NCBI GenBank assembly: GCA_963920765.1
Contig: OY987244.1
Coordinates: 21,990,358-22,054,357 of the forward strand
DNA from: Ulota crispa
Taxonomy: Eukaryota > Streptophyta > Bryopsida > Orthotrichales > Orthotrichaceae
Length of the DNA: 64,000 nucleotides
Direction: 5' to 3'
The first letter of the stretch is position 1, and each line of letters starts with the position of its first letter. The notes beneath the pieces were generated by a model. The model saw only the letters and a list, made by a program, of their open reading frames with translations. It was not told the origin of the DNA and searched no databases. This document shows, piece by piece, positions 24,071 to 37,225 of this stretch. Made by a program: the position numbers and the translations under genes.

Positions 24071-26159
24071 CTGCACTAAACTTTATGAGGTTTATCCTCT
24101 CCATGCTTGTACAAGTGTTTCCGTCATTGTTGCAACTAATAAAGGTTTATGCGTTGTGTACAAGGCATGCTTTGCATCTTTTTATTTCCCATGCCTTGAT
24201 TTGCAGATTATTGTTGTAGTTTCTCTCTGCTTACTATAAATGTCTCCTACACCGCAGATACGGAGCTGACAACACGAAAGCCCTGGAAGATGCAAAACCA
24301 GCGCTAGGGTTAGGGGAAATCACAATTCTGTCTGTGGAGATTTAATCAAGACGACAACACTTTAGGCAGGTGGTTAGAGGAACATTGATTGCAGGTGACG
24401 TTGGGTGAAGGATATACCGTAAGCTGTAATGAAAGCGACAATTTCAACCGTATAGAGTCTGAAGACAACACAAAGGTAACGACAGCCTAGAAAACCTCGA
24501 GAAGCCGGTGGCAAAATAGCATAGAACCTTGGTGGCCTCATCTTTGAACCTGAATTACTTCTCCGGGGATGCTGAGAGCAACTCTTGTAACATCGATTTG
24601 TACCAAGGAAGACAAGGAGGTATGTGCTTTTCCGTACACTAAGCCGTTTGATGTCTTCTATTGATATTTGAAAAAACCTATCAACTTCTATCAAGACGAG
24701 TGCATGGAAATAAGGCTGGAACCATGGAGATTTAGCCTAACAATGAACATGTGCATATACTTTTTGGAATGAACATAACAATGGTCACTATTGTCTTAAT
24801 CAGTGTAGGTTGGATGAATAAGTTACCCAACACAAGTAAGGTAAAGCCAAAACTGTAATATGTCCTTTGTACCAAGGTAATATTTTTACACCAAACATCT
24901 ACTACAATGACATTTAATTCTCATGTGTGCTAATAATCATGTGCATATTTGCCGGTAATTTGTGAATGTAAGCACAAATATGTTATAGTCATTTTAATAT
25001 GTTTAGAGTATTACATATGTAAATGTTTAGTTTACATAATTGGGCGGGAACCTTGAGAGTTTAGCAAATATAGGTTTATGGTATTGTCTCACGACCAACA
25101 TACTTTATGAAGCTAATTGAAGTTACACAAAGGACTTTTACTCTTTAATTTTTGTCATAACTGGGGAGAAAATAAACGGAAAGCAAAACCTAAATGTGCA
25201 AAGTGGCTTTTCAGATAAGAAATTCAAAACTTACCGTAATCAAAGCAAGGTGGAGAACCATTTCTTAAATGTATGTTGTTGTTGGTGCAATGCAGAACCA
25301 TCTTTTGAATGTATCTCGTTGATGTAATGGCATAACTTGAAGTTTAAATGAACCATAGTTCTGTTTAACTTTTTTGTGTAAGATGAATTGCTAATACGGT
25401 GTGCACGAGAAAAAAACAGTTGGTTGACATCGGTGAGACTTCCCTAAATGTCATGATCAATGTGAGAGGTGGTCATTGCCATATAACTACATGTGTTATG
25501 AGTTCCTTTTAAGTCTATATGAATTAAATAAAGTTGTACTAACAGCCACTAAGCTTATTGTGCAGAAGTGGATGCTCCTAGAGAAGGGTGTCGTACATTG
25601 CAGGTGAGTTTTCTAAACAAGAACTACAAGTTGTGGTACTTGTGTTGTCAACATAGAAGGCGTCTTTCTTGTAATGTTTTCAAAGGAGTATCTACCATAA
25701 TAGCTAGAACTCTAGAAGGCTTTATTGTCACCGTGAAGAAGCAGTGCTAGAATGCGCAACAAGTACTGAAATTCAATTAGCACGGCGGTTGAAGAAGAGA
25801 GGGAGGTGTAGTTAGATTGTCGGTTTATTTTGAAAAAAAGGTCAATATGGCAAAACAAGGTAGACCTGCAATTGGTGGTTTTCAGGGCATGTGTTAACGT
25901 ACCGTATATGGCACATATTATGAAGGTATACTTGGTATGCACCAACGGTTAGTGCAGTGCTTACACTGTTGTTCATTACCTTGGTGGACGGAAGAGAAAG
26001 TACGTGTGTTTGTATACACCATTTATTTGATTGTTTAGAACTATATGTACACATATTGTCATAGATATGTTTCTGTGATACATGAAATACGTGAAAATTG
26101 TATATAATGACTCTTATCTTTATACTATGTGACATGTAATTCCAATTTTGGAGATACCG
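24071..26159. other. Non-coding, no recognised feature
   Basis: Contains only short open frames. Nothing recognisable on either strand. Confidence 0.4.
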
Positions 26160-26250
26160 GCGTTTTTTGATGGCTGTGATTGACCTTGGTTCATGAGCAA
26201 TGCTGCGTTTTTTGATGGCTGTGATTGACCTGATTTACGAACAATGCAAA
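26160..26250. repeat. Direct repeat, two units of about 48 bp
   Basis: GCGTTTTTTGATGGCTGTGA, followed by TTGACCT, occurs twice in the same orientation. Confidence 0.7.
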
Positions 26251-26939
26251 GTGAACAGTAAAGAGTGGTACACATGTCTCCTAATTGACAGGTGAGTTGA
26301 CAGAAACTTGTCAACTATCCGTCAATTTGGTCACTATTTCCCTTCTAGACGTCTCTCCTGTGGTTTCTGTCAGTGCTTGTTAGCTTGCGCCAGATCTAGT
26401 GAAATTGGTTTTGTAGCCTTTTTTCCATCGCTAAGTCCATATTGTAAGGATCCTGGTCAGTAAAGGGGCTCGCTACGAGGTAACTTTGGACAACTTTAGA
26501 CTCTGACATTGGTAGAATTTTACAGGCTTTCTCTGAAGGGTCTCAATCTTTCTTAGTAGGTGTTCTAAGATTTCCTGAAGTAGAAGCGATTTCTCTGAAC
26601 GGATGGATCAGCAAAAGCACCTCTTTGGGTGCAAGAATATTACCTCATTCAGTAGTTTTTTAGGTTTGCGTCACTCATCGCCAACGTGAACCGGTTTGTT
26701 GTTTTTTCTCAGGGTCCGGGCCTTCGTTCGAAGCGGATCATTTACAAAGGAAGAGGCCCCAGTCAGAAGCTGTTCGGTTTGTGCGTCTAAGCAAGCAAGC
26801 AAGCATCACGCTGTTGATATGTGGAGATTAAACAAGGCCGATTTAGCTAGGAAAAGAGTAGGATTGTGCAGTTCCTATAAGGAGGTGGTTGCGAATGGGA
26901 GACCGCGAGAGTAGTGTAGGAAGTTCGAACTCCTGAGCG
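26251..26939 (+). promoter_or_regulatory. Upstream and leader region of the histidine kinase gene
   Basis: The region immediately before the kinase start codon. A CTATAAGG motif lies at about 26875, only about 65 bp before the ATG, so it is either a TATA box with a short leader or leader sequence. No transcription start can be fixed from sequence alone. A small open frame at 26696-26914 could be an upstream ORF, but nothing supports its translation. Confidence 0.3.
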
Positions 26940-29900
26940 TTGTACCGGAGCACAATGCTGGAATCGCAGCGGACGGTGGATGAAGTGAATGAAGAGGAGT
27001 ATCGATTTCGCACCTACTCCTCGAGAAATGATGTTTCAGTTTCCAGTCTTGCAATGGATGCCCCAGCAGGTGGGTTTTTGAGGGACGTGGCGGGCACGTG
27101 GGAGAAAATCAGGGCTTGGACGCTGGGGTGCTGTGTAGATTTAGGCAGGGAGCTTTTCGTGCAGACATGGCGAGACCGGCCTCGCAACGTCGGCAGCGTC
27201 TTCTTCTTGCTACGCCGGAACGTGGTGGCATTGGTTCTCGTATTGATAAGTGGGATCATCACGTGGGAAAGCTCGGTGGACGATCTACGCACTCAAATCG
27301 ACCGCACCATCATCTTCCCTCTCTATCTTCCCCACTCGGTTGCGCTTGCAGTGGCTTGCGTTTGGACAACAGCAGTAGCACCGGGCAACTTTCTAGGTCT
27401 ATACCTCGTGAGGTTGTACATGATATGGCGTCTCCAGCTTGGTTTCTCGAGCTTGAACGCCACAATCCTGTTACTCGTGGCGTTTATTGCGACGATGCAG
27501 AGTCATATTGGAGCTTTCTTTCTCCGCAAGTTTTTATGCCGCGAGGGTACGAAGCTGATTCCCACGATTGATACAGTGGCGGAGGCGGTGCAATTCTTGG
27601 TGACGGTCTTCGTGCTGTCGTTCATTTTTGGTTTGCTCATTTCGCTGAGCATGGCAGTCACCCCTTTGATTTTGTGGTCCAGCTTCTGGCGCTACTGGGC
27701 GACCTGGTGGCTCGGGGTTTTAGCCTCCATGATCACGGTCACGCCGTTGCTGACGCATATGTTGGCGTGGGATTACCAACCTAGCCTCGGCAGCCCCGTG
27801 AAGCTCTTTGAGTACGTTTTGGTTGGCTTGACCACTGCCGCCGTTATGGTGGTTGTGTTCTTCTTCAACTTCTCCTCCTTCCAGCCGCTGCCCTACCTCT
27901 GCTTCCCTCTCATCACGTGGACCGCGTGCCGGTTCAACAAAGTGGGCTGGGCGATTACTGTGAGTGTGGTTGCGTATTGCTCTGCCATGGGAACCATCCG
28001 CAAGCACGGTGCCTTCTACAATCTGTCGTCCAGACTTTCCGTTTCTTCCCCAACGATTATTATTCAGGTGAGGGAACAGTTGTTGAGGAATCCATGGTTT
28101 TGCCTCTGTGTCCTGTGTCATCATACAAGTTACTGGAACTGATCATTAGATAGCATGCTCTAAACTGGACAGTTGCTTCAAAAAACGTGTACAGTACACA
28201 TCTGTTTCTACTTCAGAGGAGTAATTCTGCCTCCAGAGATTGCCATCTTTCTAATTATGAGCCTTGTAATTTAGACTGAAGTGAGAGCCGGTTTGCAGAT
28301 TGAGGTTTTCAGCTGCTTGATGGGAGTAGTGGGGATAACGCTCGCCGCTGCCGTGAGGGAGAAGCAAAGCCTTACTCGGAAACTGCACCAATTGAATGTT
28401 GAGCTGGAAGAGACCGTAGACACCAGAACCTTGGAGCTTCGTCAAGCCAACAAGGAGCTCCAAGTTTCACAGAAGAAAGCCGAACAAGCGAGCCATGCCA
28501 AGTCAGATTTCCTTGCAAACATGAGTCACGAAATCAGGTGAGAGAAGCAAAGCCTTGGCTTTAATCGAAGTCTTGTAAATTGAGGTAGCGGTCACTAATT
28601 GCGTCACTTAGATCACTTTAACATATGTAGGAATTTGATGTTTGGGATCTCAGTGGAGAGATCTCCTAGGGCACAACAACCAATTCTGTTGAGATCGAGA
28701 TTTTATTTAATCTTCTAACATGCTTGGAGTTTTTATGCGATTTCTATGTGGGAGGCTGGGGATCAGGGTAGAGAACTTTATTTCTATTCAAAGATTAGTG
28801 GCCATAGCCTTATTGATGGTGTCTACGGAGAGCTACATGTTCATACGAGGTTGTATGAATTATTAGGGTGAGGATGGTATGGTTTCTAGTTTTTAATTTA
28901 TATCTTGCTTTTTGAATTAGGACACCGATTCATGGGATTCTGGGCTTGACAGCACTGCTCTTGGAGTCCGAGCTCACTCCTGACCAGGAGGAGAGTTTAG
29001 TATCCGTGAAGGAGTGTGCAGACCTTCTGTTAAATATCATCAATAGTGTTTTGGACCTGGCCAAAATTGAAGCAGGGCGCTTGGAGGTTGAGAAAGTTCC
29101 GTTCAACATTCGGAAAATGGTATCCAGCACGTTTCGTATGCTGCAAGCCCGGGCCCAACAGCGTGGCTTGCAGCTGTTGTGGGTGGTTGACAAGAGCGTG
29201 CCTCAGCCACTGGTTGGCGATATTGGGAAGCTTCAGCAGTGCTTGATGAATCTAGGTTTGTACCTTTCATTTTCTAGTTCTGTATTAACGAGTCATATTT
29301 CATGGGGTTAACCCCCACGTGCCCAATGGTCACCGCTCTCGTACGTTTAGGCGACGAAGAAAACCTTCTCGGAAGATTCAAGGACGTGTGAAAATGTACC
29401 AATGGTCCTTACGACTCTTTGTAGCGACAAGAGTTTCGTCCTAGTGATATTGTTACTGGTAGGTCTTCCTAAACTTGAGAAACATGCAATTCTACAGCTT
29501 GGAAACGCTTTTAACATCTTTTGTTGTTGGATTTGTTTTTGCAGTTGGAAATGCGCTCAAGTTTACGCACCAAGGTTCTGTTACCGTAAGTGTCAGAGTA
29601 GTTGCGGATGACACAACCATAACCCTCGGCACTGATGATGGTGAGTTTCTTGTGGGATTCAACCTCTCCAAGTGTCATAGAAATCGAAACAAAGGATCTA
29701 GAAAGCTTCATAGGAAGGCAATAGTACAAATGCTCTTTAGAAATCATGCCCTCCATCTTCAAACAATAGAAATCAGGGTTTCTAAAGTTACAAAATGTCT
29801 ATTAGCTTGGGCAATCAGGGTTAAGCAACGACTATCTCTTTGGTTTATGTAGTTCTATGCAATTGTGATGAGCTGCTGCTAATCTGTTGTTGATTTTTGG

Positions 29901-31999
29901 GTGCCTCAGAATTTGGAGACAGAGATGTAGAGCCATCTGATACCAAGCCTGTGGAGAATTTCGTGCCTGACAGCACGCTTGTAGAGTTTGAGGTCCGCGA
30001 CACTGGAATTGGAATCAGTGAGGAGAAACTGCTAGATATGTTCAAGCCTTTCACACAGGCTGATGCATCCACGTCACGCCTTTATGGTGGCACTGGGCTT
30101 GGTCTGTGCATTGTGCAGAGGTACACTATTATCCAGTTTTTTTTAACAAACTTAGCTTCTTTTTTCACTTTTTGGATAAGTCTTGTTGGAGTTTTGTGAG
30201 ACTTTGTAGGTACTTACCACTGTTAGTATATGTCCGATGGAATGTGTCGATAATGGAATCCGACTGTGCATCCAGAATTGCAGATCTAACCTTGTTTTCA
30301 TTTCAAGGGATCTTGTGCGACATACACGCCTTTGGATGTTTTACTACATCGTCACTAGATTCTAAACCGACGAGTCCTGTTTTTGTTAGTGAGGTGGCAT
30401 TGTTCATACGGTTTTGTTCCTTTTTTGCAGATTTGTGGAACTTTTAGGAGGCACGATTTGGGCTGAAAGTGAAGTGGGCAAGGGGAGTGTCTTCTACTTC
30501 CGCGTGCCTTTCCTCCTCAACAGTCCGAAAGAAAGTTCAGCAGAGAGTTCTCCAAAAATGACTCCAAAACGCTACCCAGGTTTTTTCTGGACCTCGTCTC
30601 AAGTCTTCCTGTAACTTACTGACGAACGGAATAAAAAATGAGAGGCACACTTGTTCACACACGATTGTTGCGTGCCCATCCTGCAGAGAAATGCAGTGGC
30701 CGGCAACCGTGGAGTCTGATGGGAGGTTTGATCTTCAGTCCGCCTGGGAAATACCAAAGCGAGCCAGAGTCTGGAGCGCAGCTGCCGAAGTCAGGTTTGG
30801 GGACGACACGAGGGAGATCAAGTGACGACCTCTTGGGGTACTCCAAGGACAACCAGCGTACAGCGTTATACAATTCGGACAGTAACGATCCCTGGGCAGC
30901 CTCGCAAGAGGCCAAGCTTAGATCGGGAGTAGTGCGACAACGGAGCGCTGGCGGTACGTGGACGTCACCGGAACGCTTGCACGGGGAAGCGGGCGCAGAG
31001 CAGCAGCAGCGGAGCTTAGAAAAGACGGTGTCAGATCCTATCAACAGCAGGAGCCAGCGTAGGAAACGGGAACACGCGCGCAGTGACCGAGGCGCAAGCA
31101 ATGAAGTCACGCAGGTAGCGCCCCAGGACCCCGCGGTGGTTTCGAATACTAATACTCTACAGCCAAGCCAGCTACAAAATGTCCTCTCGGTTTCATCGCA
31201 GACGTCGTCGACGTTCTCAGAGTGGGACGTCGGGCCTACGTTCTTGCTGCAGCAGCATGAAGATCCTCAGGATTCCGCCACTCCACGTGGAGACGAAGCC
31301 TCTTCCAGCGGGGTGGTGGAGCGTGAACGAGGACAGGTTGTGCTTGGGTTAGCTGGCTGTGCACCGCCGCTAGTCGTGGCACGCGGGGACTCCGCCTCCG
31401 TCAGGTCGGATCTCAGCCGAGAATCGTCCGTGGAGCTGGAAAAGATGCTCGCTAGTAAGCTTAGTCTGAACATTCTCTTGGCCGAAGACAACGCCATCAA
31501 TCAAAAAGTTGCCAGCAGGCAACTTGAGAAGCACGGCCACGTTGTCACCATTGTCGGCGATGGCCAGCAAGCTTTGGACGCCATGTGCACTCGCCACGAC
31601 GACTTCGACCTCGTGCTCATGGATGTCCAGGTACGCCACATATCCGAAATAGTGTTGCATTCTCTAAAGAGCAACTTTTCAATCAGTTTGTTTTTTTTGT
31701 GTGGGTTTGGGTTTATTTTTGGTTGTGATACTAGAGGTTGGCGTGTGGCGTTGCAGATGCCGGTGATGGATGGGTTGACAGCGACGGAGCTCATACGGAA
31801 AGTTGAAAATGAGAACTTGTGGACGCGGGTGCCTGTTCTGGGGCTGACGGCGCATGCAATCCAGGGGTACCAAGACACATGCCTGAAGCACGGCATGGAC
31901 GGCTACATGGGCAAACCTTTTGACATTCATCAGCTTCTGAAAACCATTGGCAACTTGCTGCCCCTCGACACGCTTGGGCAGCATTCCTTGAGCCGCTGA
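26940..31999 (+). CDS. MASE1-type membrane-bound hybrid histidine kinase (8 exons, 1122 aa)
   Basis: Exons by GT-AG borders with matching phases: 26940-28067, 28275-28537, 28921-29255, 29545-29640, 29910-30120, 30431-30579, 30687-31630, 31757-31999. Joined length is 3369 nt with one open frame. Domain order: a MASE1-like sensor of about eight membrane segments (residues 86-350, with [12 protein letters not shown] near its end), a further hydrophobic helix (388-402), a coiled coil (405-446), an H-box MSHEIRTP with phospho-acceptor His461, an N-box [13 protein letters not shown] (about 569-583), a G1 box DTGIGI (638-643), a G2 box GGTGLGL (667-673), a polar low-complexity linker (729-985), and a receiver with acidic pocket E994/D995, phospho-acceptor Asp1040 and Lys1095. 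All key residues are present, so it should be an active phosphorelay kinase handing phosphate to an HPt protein. The ligand is unknown. It lacks CHASE, PAS, GAF and ethylene-binding domains, so it is neither a cytokinin nor an ethylene receptor. An in-frame ATG at 26955 is an alternative start. The exon 6 donor (CAG|GTTTTT) is weak. Confidence 0.9.
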
Positions 32000-32402
32000 T
32001 GTTTGCTGTTGTACAGTGTTTCGTTGCTGCTACGGTTTTAGAGAATTCACTACTACAATTGAACATTTTTTGGGAACTTGACCCTCATTCTGGTATATCT
32101 TGTGAGCCTCCCCGCCTTTGCCTTGTGTCATGTAGGTGGTGTACATGCTGCATTATTTTGCACTTTTTTAAAGAGTGCTTGATTCTTTGGTGTTAAGTAT
32201 GTTGTTTCCCTTGTTTTCCGCCTCGTCTATGTGAAATTGAATGAATCTGTTTGTTTGTGAAAGCAGAATTCTGGAGTAGAAATTTTCATCCTTGGTCGTT
32301 CTTTGTATATATTTCTACCGGTTTAAATTGTTTGGTTCTTTTCAATAATTGTTAAGCTCCAGCACTGGTTGGGGTGCCTTTGAGGATCATGCTTGAATAA
32401 AT
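32000..32402 (+). other. Histidine kinase 3' untranslated region with polyadenylation signal
   Basis: Follows the TGA at 31997-31999. An AATAAA hexamer lies at 32397-32402, and TTGT/TGTT-rich stretches precede it, as in plant 3' ends. The exact cleavage site is not visible. Confidence 0.45.
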
Positions 32403-33742
32403 AAACTGTTTGTAAATATTGGAGAACTCAACGAGGTAAAGAAATTGGAAAAGATGACTAACATAGTAAAGAAGACCATTTACGTTCGTGTTCATGCTCG
32501 TTTATTTCGTTTATCCTAGACTTGTTGTCAGGTAGATTATGCCGGCAAATGTTGGTTAACACCTCATCACCTAATGTCGAAAGAGGGTTTAGGGCATCCT
32601 TGCTTTTTAAGTGTTGTAAGTCTCATTGCTAGTGGAGTATGAAAATTTCAACTGTACAATTTTATATTGTGCATGTTGTAAATGATGTGGATCAAATTTG
32701 GAGTCATTTAACCACATAGATTGGAAGATTATAATGTGTTAGTGTTAATAAAAGATGCTGGAATTTTTCTGAAAATACATTTGGAGGTGAAATTTCATTT
32801 TTGAACCAATGTTCCTAGAATTTCTTTTGGGTTTTTAGCCAAATGGCTACAACCGTGGGAAGAAAAGAGCTATTTTTGCAGTATGGAAGGAAAATGAAAA
32901 TGGTTGGAGCACGGTAGGAAAAAAAATGTAGAATTTTGGATAATTTTCTTTTCTAAAGTAGAGTATGACTTGTGAACCTGGAGGAAATTGTGGAGTTTAT
33001 TGATTGGTTAATTAGCTTGTTGCAAATGCTAATCAATCTAGGAAAATGTAATTTTTTTGTGATTGTGGTACAAAATTTCAAATGTTGTACAACAAACATT
33101 GTCACAAACATTGTTACTAATCTGCACATTGAACCCATCACTAGAAGAAACTTGTGTTTTTTATAATGGATTTTTTTGGAAGGTTACTTGTTATTATGTT
33201 ACAATTAATGTTAAAACTAACATCTTGATGTTATGTTTGATGTTATGTTTGATGTTATTGTTAACATGAAAACAAGGGGACGTGACCCAAATAAATTATA
33301 ATAAAAAACACAAGTTTCGGCAAGATGCATATTGTGTTAGCAAGATTGCCCATTTTGCAATATTAGTGATTTGCACAATAATAAAAACAAGCCATGATAG
33401 TATGGGTTAGAATTGACATAAATTAAGAAAAATTGCAATTGCACCCGCCTCAAATTCTATGCTTCAACTTTCCTAGTAAGTTCAAGTAAAATCTAGTAGA
33501 GAATGTTGAAGGTTCAACTTTAGAATTGCAGAGCATGCTTACCCTTGTTGCAATTCAACCGTATAGGTGCACATTCTGCGCATTTGAACCTAAACCACAC
33601 ATTAACAAGCAGTTGAGCATTGGGTCGCACGATTCAATGCACAACAACAAGTACGCAAGTAGCATTGCGATGCTAGAAGTTTGCAAGAGAGATCAACACC
33701 TCAACCGATAAACCACTAAACCCAGGGTTGCTAAGAGGCGAG
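32403..33742. other. Non-coding, no recognised feature
   Basis: AT-rich. A short run of GATGTTATGTTT units (33223-33257) is a microsatellite-like patch. Confidence 0.45.
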
Positions 33743-33801
33743 CCTATGAGCGGGAGCTTGTGAGCCTGTGAGCGGGAGCTTGTGAGCCTGTGAGCGGGAG
33801 T
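33743..33801. repeat. Short tandem repeat
   Basis: About three copies of a unit of roughly 22 bp built on GAGCGGGAGCTTGTGAGCCT. Confidence 0.75.
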
Positions 33802-34271
33802 TTTTTGACCTAGAATTTGCGGTTTAGGGCCTATTACTACAATATTAGGGTTTAGGGTGAGGTGGAACCCTATTACTGTTGGTTCACATGTACCTGGATT
33901 AGTTTGCTTGGATTTTCATTTGCATAGACAAATTATGGATAGGGTCAATAGTAGTTTGGTCAGATTGCAAGGTCACGGTACTTCAGATAAGCATTGGGAA
34001 TAAACAACGCACAAACAATGAGAAGAACATGGTTGAGGGTGCAAGATGTAATCAAAGAAGGCAAAGCAGAAAGTCGTAGAGTGTATAGGCCGATACAAAC
34101 AAAAGTTCCACCCAAGTGATAGAGTAACAAAAAGCTAAACCATACTAGACTCGTCAGAGGAGTCACTGATAAGAGGGTCCTGACATGGTCTAGGACCTAC
34201 CGCTGCCATCACATCCATGAACTCTAAGACTTTGTTAGAGTACCTAGGAGCGGACAATGAAAGCTTCTTAG
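33802..34271. other. Non-coding, no recognised feature
   Basis: Nothing recognised before the CACTA element. The last three bases (TAG, 34269-34271) are its target duplication. Confidence 0.4.
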
Positions 34272-34530
34272 CACTAATAGAAAATTTAGCACAAAATCAA
34301 CAGAATTTCAACAAAAAACTATTGATTTTTTCTGTGGATTTGGTCAAGTTGATTTGGGTACTTTTCTGTTGATTTTTTGTTGATTATTTGTTGTTTTCTG
34401 TAAATTTTTTGTTGATATTTTGTTAATTTTCACGTATTTTATGATGTTCAATTTTTTTTTTTTTTTAATTTTTAGTTTTTTTTTTCATAGAATTTTATTT
34501 TATTTTATGAAAAAGTGAACTTTTTAAGGG

Positions 34531-34678
34531 GCTAGGCAGCTGCCCACACCAACGGGCAGCTATTTGAATCCCCAGGCAGCTGCTCCAACCGCCGGGCAGC
34601 TGCTCAAACCTTCGGGCACCTGCCCCAACTCTAGGCAGCTGCTTGAACTCCCAGGCACTTGCCCCAACCACTAAGCAG
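34531..34678. repeat. GC-richer minisatellite inside the CACTA element
   Basis: About six to seven diverged copies of a roughly 23-bp unit with core GGGCAGCTGCTCCAACC. Confidence 0.75.
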
Positions 34679-35282
34679 GGCCATCGGCAGCGAGGTTCGA
34701 ACCCCCCACCTCTAAGCTCACACTCCAGAACTTTATCACATTCCCAAAAACCACTAGAGAATATGCAAACACACATGTGTATAATTAAATCATGATTGTA
34801 TTTGTACTTTAAATGTTCATGTTTTTAGTAACCCAGTAGACTTTGGAGGCTATTTTGGCCCATTAAAGGACTTTAAGAAAAAATTTAGAACTAAGATAAG
34901 TTGGTAAATATATTTTACTTTCACCTCCAACAATTCTTTTTGGATTTCAATATTTTTATCAAAAGTTATGAGCTAAAATCAGAGAAGGTGTTTAGAAATT
35001 TTTAAAAAATTGTTTATTTCCATCTTTTTGATTTTGTTTATAACTTTTTATTGGAATTCACAAATCTCATAAAGATTGTTGTAGGCAAAGGTTGGATTCA
35101 TTAATAATCATTATTTAGTGCTAGTTTTTTTTTGTAAAAAGAACCTTATTTTGTTAAAATAGCCTCTATAGTTTGATAGCTTCAAATAACATGAAGTCGT
35201 GAAAAGTTACGGAATTAAAACCTTGCAATTCTAAAATCCAAGTTCTATAGACTTTTGAATAGTTTTGGAATTTTTTAAGGGC

Positions 35283-35745
35283 ATTAATATGTGAACCACA
35301 CCCTTTGAACTACTGTACCACACCTTTGGGGTAAATTTTAGATTTCTACTATCAAAAATTTGAATTTGAGAATTTTGAATTCAAATTTGGACTTGGAGAC
35401 CATGATATTGTCTAGGATCATAAAAAAAGTTGCAATTCAACAACACCCAATGAAAAAGCTTATCTTTTCTTACAAACAAAAGTAAAATTAACAATTTTCT
35501 CCCTAACTAAACTTTTTCATTGGGTGTTGTTGAATTGCAACTTTTTTTATGGTTCTAAACAATACCATGGTCTCTAAGTCCAAATTTGAATTCAAAATTT
35601 TTAAATTCAGCTTTTTGATGGTAGAAATCTAAAATTTACCCCGTGTATAGTAAGTGGAAGGGTTTGGTATAGTTATTGGAAGGGTGTGGTATAGTTATTG
35701 GAAGGGTGTGGTATAGTAATTGGAAGGGTGTGGTACACATATCAA
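35283..35745. mobile_element. Fold-back MITE nested in the CACTA element
   Basis: Long inverted arms: the left arm holds ATATGTGAACCACACCCTT, the right arm AAGGGTGTGGTACACATAT. The inner parts pair over CAACACCCAATGAAAAAG and its complement. The right arm has expanded by about four copies of ATAGTTATTGGAAGGGTGTG (35648-35740). Loop at about 35461-35510. The outer limits are uncertain by a few bases. Confidence 0.75.
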
Positions 35746-36469
35746 TTCCCATCTTTCAAAGCTTATAAAAATATTTTATAAGATTGCTTTTTTTTTAATT
35801 CATTTGGTTAGTAATAGAAGGAAAAATACTAAAAATACCCTTTAAGTCTTTCAAAATATCAAGTTTACGCTGAAAATATGTGAAACATAAAAAATATTCC
35901 TTATTTTTTGTAGGAATATCAATTATACTCCTATTATTTTGGAAAATTAATAAAAAAAACTCTTCTATTTTGAAATGTTAAATATATCCTTGTGTTATTT
36001 GAAATGTAAAAATCACCTTTGGTTTCTTGTAAGAATTTGCATTAAACTATACACTTGGTTATCATATAACACAAAGATATAAATAATTTAAAATAGTTGA
36101 GAAGCATTTTTAATATTTTCCCAATATATTAGAAGCATTGTTGATATTTATACAAAAAGGAAAGATATTTTTGGTATTTTTAGTCCTTCAGGGACATATA
36201 TGATTTTTTCAAAGAATTGAGTAGCATCTTTTATATTTGTTTATAAAGAAATTTTGGTATTTAAAACAACAAAATGTTGTACGTTTTATATAAAATTTTG
36301 TTGAATTAGTGAAGTTGTGTCCAAAAGTGTCCAGATCAACAGAAACCTGTTGATTTTTTTGTTATTATGGTCATGTTTTTACTTGACTTTAAAGGCTGCT
36401 AATTTTAAATCTAACCAAATTGTGAAAAGTAAAGAAAATAAAACCAATCAATGTACACTCAAACTTCTA

Positions 36470-36492
36470 GAATATATATATATATATATATA
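36470..36492. repeat. (TA)n microsatellite
   Basis: A simple alternating TA run of about 11 units within the CACTA element. Confidence 0.9.
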
Positions 36493-36699
36493 TTTTCAAA
36501 ACTTCTTTTATTTTTAAAATTTCAAAACATTTTAATGAGGTCCAAAAAGATTCTAGAAAGATTTCAAAAACAAACCTAAACTATTGTAATAGTTTTTTTA
36601 TTAAAAATATTTGAAAATGTTTTGATGAATTACAAAAAGATTCCGGAAGGACTCTAATTCGGTCTAAAGGATTCTATTTCTATAAATATTTTGAAGTAC

Positions 36700-37225
36700 T
36701 TTAACAAATTTCATAAAGATTTTAAAAAGATTCTCAAAGATTCCAAAAAGGTTTCTAGAAATTTTCAAAGATTCTCAAAGATTTTTAAAATTTCCAAAAA
36801 GATTCTCAAAAGATTCTCAAAGATTTCCAAGGATTCCTAAAGATTCTTAAAGATTCTAAAAGCTGCTCAAAGTTTCCAAGAAGCTTCCAAGATTATTTTT
36901 AAAGATTTTCAAAAATTCTCAAAAAATTTCAAAATTCCTAAAACATTTCCAAAGATTCTCAAATATTCCAAACTATTCTCAAAGATTCTCAATAGTCCTC
37001 AAACATTCTCAAAGATTCCAAAAAAATCTGAAAACGTTTCCAAAGATTTCCAAAGATTCCCAAAGATTCCTAAAAGAGTCTTAAAGATTCCAAGAAGATT
37101 TTCAAAGATTCTAAACTCTTGAAAAGATTCTTAAATATTCTTAAAAATCCAGAAAAGATTCTCAATGATTTCCAAAAGATTCTTAAAGATTCTTAAAGAT
37201 TCACAAAAAATTCCCAATAGATTTC
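36700..37225. repeat. AAAGATTC-type degenerate satellite
   Basis: Dozens of irregular 8-14-bp units built on AAAGATTC (variants AAAGATTCT, CAAAGATTCC, AAAAGATTC). Unit length and spacing vary too much for a CRISPR array, and there are no unique spacers. Confidence 0.85.

Noticed and set aside
26696..26914. Small gene before the kinase
   Set aside because: Lies in the presumed leader and has no family resemblance; could only be an upstream ORF.
27014..28124. Open frames of 92-157 codons in other frames of the kinase first exon
   Set aside because: Shadows of the GC-richer kinase exon.
29307..29824. TTAACCCCC at 29307 and CAGGGTTAA ending at 29824 as a TTAA element inside the kinase gene
   Set aside because: The interval contains kinase exon 4 (N-box), and the ends match poorly. 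At most one orphan end.
26940..31999. Histidine kinase as bacterial contamination or a recent bacterial transfer
   Set aside because: Seven phase-consistent GT-AG introns and AT-rich intron sequence show a resident eukaryotic gene.
36700..37225. Possible CRISPR array
   Set aside because: Units are 8-14 bp, degenerate, and have no constant spacers; the context is eukaryotic.
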